A stretch of 64,000 nt of DNA from assembly GCF_030035675.1 (NCBI RefSeq), contig NC_084485.1, positions 97,422,838 to 97,486,837 on the forward strand, read 5' to 3'. Positions 57,946-64,000 of the stretch are shown piece by piece. Each line of letters starts with the position of its first letter. The stretch's first letter is position 1. A model generated the notes under the pieces. It was given only the letters and a program-made list of their open reading frames with translations. It was not told the origin of the DNA and searched no databases. Source of the stretch: Rhineura floridana. Taxonomy: Eukaryota; Chordata; Lepidosauria; Squamata; Rhineuridae. The position numbers and the translations under genes are program-made.

Positions 57946-58690
57946 TCTGCCCTCAGTGATATATAAGTTGTACAATCTGGGGGAAGGGGAAACTATCACA
58001 GTGTATCCTATTTACTTTGTGTGACAGTGTCCAAGTAACATTTCTGAGCTTTACTGCTTAAAAACAAACACCGCCTGTCACTACCCATAAAAATAATAAA
58101 GTGACAGGAAATTGTAAAGGTGAGCTTTTATCCGTTGCCAGTGGTTTGCATACTGATCTATAAATAGCTTGGGAATTATATGCACAGAATCAGATCTAGC
58201 AATCAGAAGCAGAGCTAACCTTGAAAATACCTCCTCCAAATAAAGATAAGATAGGCACTATTCAGTAGGTTCACGTTCTTCAACTGAAGTCAGACAAACT
58301 GCAACTTAAAAACTTGTTAGTTCACTCTGTCCACAGTCAATACCGGATGCCTTCTTTCAGTGAAATCAAAACAAAGAGGCAGTTTAAAAGTGAAAATATG
58401 GGGCTGGTCTGTTTCACAAGACAAGATAGTTCTGCCCTTAAACAAGGGGATTGCTTCAGTTTCCATCTCTATTTTATGCCTAACAAAATGCTGCAGTCTT
58501 TTTGGTTCTGTGATTAGAGGCATCATGAATTATCATTTTGATTATTTTAAATTTTATTTCCTAGATTAGTATATGAAAGATCCATAGCTGCCAGTTCTGA
58601 ATTTTACTTTTGAGCTCTAGACTTAGAAAACTGGAAGGTTTGCATTAATTAAAAGAATTAACTCTTTCAGTTTGTTTCTTGAGTATGGGT
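57946..58690. other. Intergenic stretch, nothing recognised
   Basis: Overlapping short frames on both strands at 58314-58569 show no recognisable motif. Confidence 0.4.
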
Positions 58691-58923
58691 TGAACCCAAC
58701 GTAACAAGCTTGCAATCCTGTGTTTACTCAGAAGTCAGGGCTATTGAATTCTGTAGGGCTTACTTCCAGGACTGTGGATTTAGTTCTGTTCATTGATTTC
58801 AGCAGACAGAACTAAGGATGCAATCCTAGTCCAGTGTACACTGAATTCAACAGGACTTACACATCTGAGTAGACATAATTAGGATTCTGCTGTTACTTAA
58901 GTCCATTGATTTCAATGGGTCTA
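58691..58923. repeat. Cluster of TACTCAGAAGT / GAGTAGACAT motif repeats
   Basis: GCAATCCTGTGTTTACTCAG and GGGCTTACTTCCAGGACTGT are followed by GCAATCCTAGTCCAGTGTAC, AACAGGACTTACACATCTGA and TTTCAATGGGTCTATG. The same words recur at 16560, 36040, 42370, 48590 and 55250; the family is widespread here but unnamed by me. Confidence 0.5.
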
Positions 58924-59163
58924 TGAAACTGAGGTTATCATACTTTGGACACATAACGAGAAGACATGATTCACTAGAAAAGACAATCATGCTGGGAAAA
59001 ACAGAAGGGAGTAGAAAAAGAAGGCGGCTAAACGAGAGATGGATTGAAGTCACAGACTTGAACTTACAAGTTCTGAACAGGCTGTTTCATGACAGATGCT
59101 ATTGGAGGTCACTGATTCATAGGGTCGCCTATTGTTGTAATTGACTTGAAGGCACATAACAAC
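58924..59163 (+). mobile_element. BovB/RTE 3' end, 5'-truncated
   Basis: Codes LRLSYFGHITRRHDSLEKTI, MLGKTEGSRKRRRLNERWI and TDLNLQVLNR, then the 3' end TTGACTTGAAGGCACATAAC. It is slightly longer than the copy at 52141 and has lost part of the SIKE segment. Confidence 0.9.
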
Positions 59164-59545
59164 AAACTGTATGACTTAGTTGTGTGCGTACATGTGTGTA
59201 CTTTCAAGTATTCATCATTTCTTGGTTTACTTCATGTAGGAGATGATAGAATTTGAGTTAAGTGAGGAGTCAAGACTAACGTGTGGAAGACTCCTAGCTT
59301 GGCAAAGAAACTGAAGATCTTTTGTATTCCGCAACTTTTGAAAATATTTTTCCAATATCAAGTTCTTGTCTAATAATCCAGCCACGCACAGTAGCAATGT
59401 TATCATTGCTTAAAATTAGTGTCTTTGAATCTTGGGAATTTTGTAGCAGTGTAATTAGTTATAGTAACATTATCTTTGAAACACTACTTTAAAAAAGTAT
59501 TTCAATCATTCTTAAAGAGTGAATATTGTGCAAGAAGGGTTTTTC

Positions 59546-59598
59546 CCCCCACTGGGCTCCTACTGGGAGGAAGGGAGAGAGATAAATCAAATAAATAT
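59546..59598 (+). repeat. L2-type 3' tail
   Basis: CCCCACTGGGCTCCTACTGG, GAGGAAGGGAGAGAGATAAA and TCAAATAAAT match the end of the sense L2 at 28380-28440. Confidence 0.75.
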
Positions 59599-61078
59599 TT
59601 CCCCAGGTTGTGATATCTTTAGTAAGGATACACAATATTAGCAGTCTGCACTCAATAGAAAGGTCAGGACAGAATGAAGTATGCCAGCGTTTAGGAAACA
59701 GCATAATGCCCTCTGGCAACCAAGACAGACTCGGGCTGCAGACATATTCATTCAGAAGAACATGTACATGTGGTAAAAATCAGAAACTCTACAAGGGCAA
59801 CAAGGGGCAACGGAATATTAGGCTCCAGTAAGAGACACTGATAAACTAATACCTTAAAGCATGTACTTTAGACTCCAGAGCAACATCACTGTATATGGAC
59901 TATGTGGTTTGAGTGGCACAGCCCATGCCTTGCTGCTTTTTAAATGGCTAGTGGGCACCTCACAGCACATCATCCAACTCCAGCAAGTTTCCTTGAGCAT
60001 CAATCACTGGGTTTTCAAGCACTGATCTAGCCAGAACACAGTCTACTGTAACTAATTTAACCTTTCAAGTGGTATCTTATTTACTTAAGAGACACTGGCA
60101 AACAATTTATCACACTCCTTAGTGCTATATGTCAGATGTTATCCAGCAAAATTTCGCCTTGAGCCATACAAATATTGTTACATTGAAAGGTTAACTGCAC
60201 AGTCCTTTGGGATTGTTTTAAAGTGAAGTGTTAATTCAATCTGTCTTTTAAGAAGTACAAAGAAGTGAATCCCAAGAGCAGGTCAAGCTATTAGGTGACA
60301 TTCTGATTAGCCTATTGGTCACTTTATTGCATCTTGCTTCTTGTAAAAGGCAGTGAATTATCATTATTTTCTAAATAAAGTTGAACAGAGCTAACTGAAC
60401 TTATAGCAGACTCAAACTGATAACACAGGTAAGGGAGACTATTTCATTCTCTGCAAAGAAGAGACGGATCTACATCCAGCATGAGCCTAGGAATACAACT
60501 GAAAACCACACTGCAAGAACTGCCCATATATAGAAAATTAAACAGAAGCAATGTTTTAATCTCTCTCTCTCCCCCCCTCCCCTCTCCCTCTCTCCCTCCC
60601 CCCCCCCTCTCTCTCTCACACACACACCCAATAATACTTAACTGGAAGTCCCTCTGGAAACAAAGGCAGAGATTATAACATGATTGGGAAAAGACACATT
60701 TGTTGCTGGATCAATTCTGACAATCAGACCATCATGTCTGCATACAAGAGGATTTGCTGTCACAGCCTGTCTATACATGCAGTGTGTATGAGGCATCGCC
60801 GAACATCCCATGCAGACAACAGTTTGCTTTTCTCTTCCAGGAAGGCAACTGTTCCTCATATGCAGGTGTGTTTCCCATTGTGTATATGAAGCATTCTTCT
60901 GCAAGTCCATTCAGGAGTTGAGTTCCGGATGGGCATCATTGACACAAGATTGTGGTCATGGTTAATAGCCATCTATCAGTTCAGCCATTTCAAAATTCCT
61001 AAATAGGTTTCAGAAAATCATAGCACCATGTAATGGACATTTGAGTAAAATTAATTCAAGGGGTATTTCTGCCTTCAC
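59599..61078. other. Gene-poor stretch with a pyrimidine and CA run
   Basis: A CT/C-rich tract and (CA)n lie at 60560-60629. A 90-codon antisense frame at 60638-60910 has no family signature and no matching splice phase that I could establish. Confidence 0.4.
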
Positions 61079-61296
61079 CTGGACAGTTCTTTTTCAACTA
61101 CAGTGTGTACAGGCATCTTCTCCTTTTTAATGAAAGGAAGATTCACCTTTGCTTTGTGAATACCATTATGAGTGACATTTGGTCCTTCATCATCTTTGGA
61201 CGCTTGTAGAAAATGCTGCACGCTCAGTTTGAAAATAAGGCGTGGATCCTTTCCAGGCAAAGCTGGGCAATTGCAATGCTCCCTAATTTTAATTGC
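61079..61296 (-). CDS. Candidate host-gene internal exon, 218 nt
   Basis: On the minus strand a pyrimidine-rich acceptor (TCTTTCTTTTTGTTACAG) precedes the exon, which opens AIKIREHCNCPALPGKDP. It continues LIFKLSVQHFLQASKDDEGP, NVTHNGIHKAKVNLPFIKKE and MPVHTVVEKELS, and ends CTGTCCAG followed by the donor GTGAAG. Phase in is 0 and two bases are left over at the end. No stop lies in frame, no repeat family matches, and composition differs from the LINE fragments. I do not recognise the protein; the segment is basic with no clear motif. The candidate exon at 63479-63537 ends in phase 0 upstream and would join to it. No further exon could be identified in the window. Confidence 0.5.
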
Positions 61297-63478
61297 CTGT
61301 AACAAAAAGAAAGAAAGAGTTGTTATATGGGGGATTGGGCAGACAAAACAATCTTCCAAAACTGAATACATTTCTTCCCAGGAGTATTGCAATACAAATG
61401 TTTAATGAAATAAAGTATTTTAATGAGAAGTCAGGGCTTGTGAACTTTGGAGCTCACTGGATCATTTTGGCTACATAAAATTTAATACTGGATCCTAAAA
61501 CATGCTGCCTCTGTTAGATTTTGGGGGAGCTCTCCTTCCTGCCCACCCACCCAATTCAGCAGGATCCCTAACCCTCAGGGGAGGTTTTCTGGAGAGCTAG
61601 GGTGCTTCTGGGGAAAAGAGGGAGCAGCAAGGTCAACTAACATCTCCTTATTCCACACAGAAACAGAGGCCTTGTAGGAATAGAATTAAGTCATTAATAT
61701 AATTATCACATTATGGACTGAAAACACTTTTCTTAACTAGAATACCTGTCCAATGCTAGGTAAGTGTCAAAAATGTAGATAGCTTTAATAATTCATATTT
61801 ATCTAATTTAAGAAATATAAAATGTGCACATACATATATAGTAGAATATTGTAAGGTGTGTGACAAGCCCCTGTCACTCAATATGAACAAGCCCCAGCCC
61901 TGTTCCTGGGCACAGAGTTCAAGTAATTATTTTTCTTACACATCAAATCATATTGAAAAACATATTGAAAGTATATTTTTAAAAGAAAAATGAAAAGAAG
62001 TTGATTCTATGAAATTCGAGATGGTCATGAAACCCATACCACAAAATTTCATTTTGTTCTAAGTAGAATTCACATGATGGATAGATTGGACATATTCAAA
62101 GTGGCATGCTGTGAGCCAAGTACATCTGTGTAGAGTTCAAAATAAGTTCATGGAGCAATACTTTTCATCATGTGCTCAAGCATCAAACCATATTTGTATC
62201 ACTGCAATGTTACTCAAAATAGATTCAGTAATGGTGGTGCAAAAGTGGTTTGAATGAAAACACGCTAATTTATTTTAAACATTATTTTACCCATTTTCAG
62301 CCATTTCAGGGTAGGTTACAACTAAAACAGTTTAAAATTCATAATTCAATTACTAAAAACAAGGCAACTAAAAACCATTAACATTGGCATCAGATTCGAC
62401 TGAAAGCCTAAGCGAATAACCAGATTTTCAGCTGGCATCGAAGTAGGCACCAGCTATATTACAGAGAAGAGGAAATTCCAAAACTGGGGTGCCTATATCA
62501 AATAGATGCCATGAAGATCAACTCACACCACCGTCTCATTAGGCCACTTCATGGTCAGTTGGCTCATACACAGCTTCCACTGGCATTTCACAGAAACCCT
62601 TACTATAGGTTTAGGCATTACCTATTTATGAAAGCAAATCATGCTTTTAATTAAAAATGCCACAACTTTATCTCCAGCTAGCTTGGCTGGTGGGTCAAAG
62701 CAATTTTTTTTTAGTTTAAATTTGAATTCTTTTCATGTGTTTTTCCACCTGATACAGAAAAAAGCTTCTTTCACACAGCGGGGGGGGGAGGGGGCAGGAG
62801 AAACAACCCTTACAACCTAAATTCAAAGAATTTTGAAGCCGCATTTCTCCAAAACAAATGTACAAAAATAATACTATTTCCTAGAACTAGGCTAGAAACA
62901 AGCCATTTCCAGCTTCTGGAACAAATTCCAGCCAAACATCAAAAAAAAATTCATCTGCACAATGCAATTGCAGATACAAAATATATGACTCATCACTGAA
63001 GCCACTCTGAGTTAAGGTCCTCACACACCCCTCTGATGCAATTTATTTATTTTTATTATGCTTCCATTTTTTTTTCCTGCTACCAGTACATTTTTTTATT
63101 TTGTAGATGGTCATTTCAATATTGGTTCAAAGAAATTCACAGCCATTTCCACTTCAGTAACCAATCAATTCCTTAGCAGATATTTATGACAGTTTTCTCC
63201 TGTTCTCCTTGCTAAACATAAGCCACTGCAAGACTGCATTAACGTCAAACAGCATTATTCAAGCCAAGTAGAAATATAAAGATTTAGGTTGTATCTTGAA
63301 AAGGGCAATGTAATCTGCTTTTAAACTAATTTAGCATTTTTAAATCTCCAGGCTTTAAATAAAAACCTATATAGTGCCTATCTTTCCTTTCTCTTCTGTG
63401 ACTTATCTAAAATACTGGTGCATAAAAAAAAGAAAAAACTCAAGAGCCATAAGACAATTCAAATGAAAACATTCTTAC
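61297..63478. other. Probable intron or intergenic DNA, AT-rich
   Basis: If the two candidate exons belong together this is the intron between them (2.2 kb). It holds a 10-base G tract near 62780 and nothing else recognisable. Confidence 0.4.
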
Positions 63479-63537
63479 CCTGTGAGGGTTTTTTGCTTTT
63501 TTATTCCGTATCAAGCAGTTTGAGGGGTCAAAGGTAG
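63479..63537 (-). CDS. Candidate host-gene exon, 59 nt
   Basis: On the minus strand an acceptor TGTGTTTAATCAG is followed by the exon reading (2 bases) TFDPSNCLIRNKKAKNPHR, ending CCTCACAGG with a strong donor GTAAGAATG. It ends in phase 0, which agrees with the exon at 61079-61296. A stop codon just upstream in this frame limits where the exon can start. Short exons are easy to find by chance, so the support is mainly the donor and the phase match. The joined text would read ...KKAKNPHR then AIKIREHCN. Protein not recognised. Confidence 0.4.
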
Positions 63538-63904
63538 CTGATTAAACACATGCCACCCTGATTTGTATGCCATTAAACACAAGATGAAGACTACAAGCAT
63601 AGCAGAGGGAGGGGTTGTGCGCAGCATGGCCAGTCAAAGTGATCTTCGCAGCAATTTCCCCCGTTATGGAAGTTACTCTCACTTAAGAGTGCCCTCCTTC
63701 TCCAGTTTATTGCTGTTTTATTTGACCAGTAATAGTCTTTCACCTGGTTCTAAAACACAACTTCCAAAAGGTGCCTACCTGGTTAATTGCCCAACTTTTT
63801 TTCTGATACCAAATATAAACCACTTCTCTAGTAGTTAAGAAGTTCTGACAAGTGTAGCATTTGAACAGGAGGTTTGTACAACACTGACAACAGAATTTAG
63901 GCAT
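63538..63904. other. Intergenic or intronic stretch, nothing recognised
   Basis: The 91-codon sense frame at 63563-63838 lies opposite to the candidate gene and has no supporting signal. Confidence 0.35.
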
Positions 63905-63965
63905 ATGGTATCTATCCAGGCACTGACCAGACCCAGATGTGCCTTTAGACCATACCCTGGGACAA
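63905..63965. repeat. Fragment of the interspersed repeat seen at 55652
   Basis: TATCCAGGCACTGACCAGAC and GTGCCTTTAGACCATACCCT match 55735-55815 with an internal deletion. Confidence 0.55.
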
Positions 63966-64000
63966 AATGTGTTTGGTTTTTGAATGTAATTCTTTAGTGA

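Noticed and set aside
60560-60629. Functional polypyrimidine or promoter element
   Set aside because: Plain CT/C-rich and (CA)n low complexity with no gene next to it.
1-64000. CRISPR array, prokaryotic operon or phage-like system
   Set aside because: No regularly spaced short repeats and no operon-like gene series; all long frames are LINE-encoded and the repeat content is vertebrate.

Overview
This window looks like non-coding DNA from a squamate reptile (lizard or snake), almost entirely built from transposable elements. The evidence is the mix of families: CR1, L2, L1 and BovB/RTE LINEs, a second APE-type LINE lineage (Vingi/Ingi-like), a tRNA-derived SINE with a long conserved tail, many short hAT-like inverted-repeat elements and one solo LTR. 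Species cannot be fixed from the sequence alone.

Layout. 1-4040: a SINE, an antisense CR1 (1151-3125), an antisense BovB endonuclease fragment (3126-3770) holding a 116-bp palindromic element, and a CR1 3' end. 4041-9806: a full-length antisense Vingi-like LINE inserted in that CR1 3' end with an 8-bp target duplication. 10265-13175: two antisense L2 copies. 13.2-25 kb: mostly featureless AT-rich sequence with three copies of one AT-rich repeat, an inverted-repeat element, SINE pieces and a CR1 fragment. 25.3-28.4 kb: a sense L2 carrying a hAT-type element with a clean 8-bp duplication and a second, nested L2 tail. 31506-38744 and 41850-50935: two copies (A and B) of one roughly 3.5-kb hAT-like element. 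A is interrupted by a 5'-truncated Vingi-like LINE (32066-35859), B by a full-length, nearly intact L1 (42449-48128). 51-60 kb: BovB tails, L2 fragments, a solo LTR (52857-53859) and a GC-rich foldback (57239-57487). 61-64 kb: two candidate antisense host exons (61296-61079 and 63537-63479) with matching splice phase; these are the only sequences I think may belong to a host gene.

Most of the interest is in how the elements nest and date one another. Two points stand out. Both Vingi-like copies, although diverged from each other at roughly half of their residues, keep ORF1 and ORF2 in one frame separated by a single TGA followed by CAA. The two hAT-like copies share the same internal SINE, small inverted-repeat element and L2 piece, which suggests that a composite of several repeats was copied as one unit. 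I found no bacterial-type system, CRISPR array, rRNA or functional tRNA gene.
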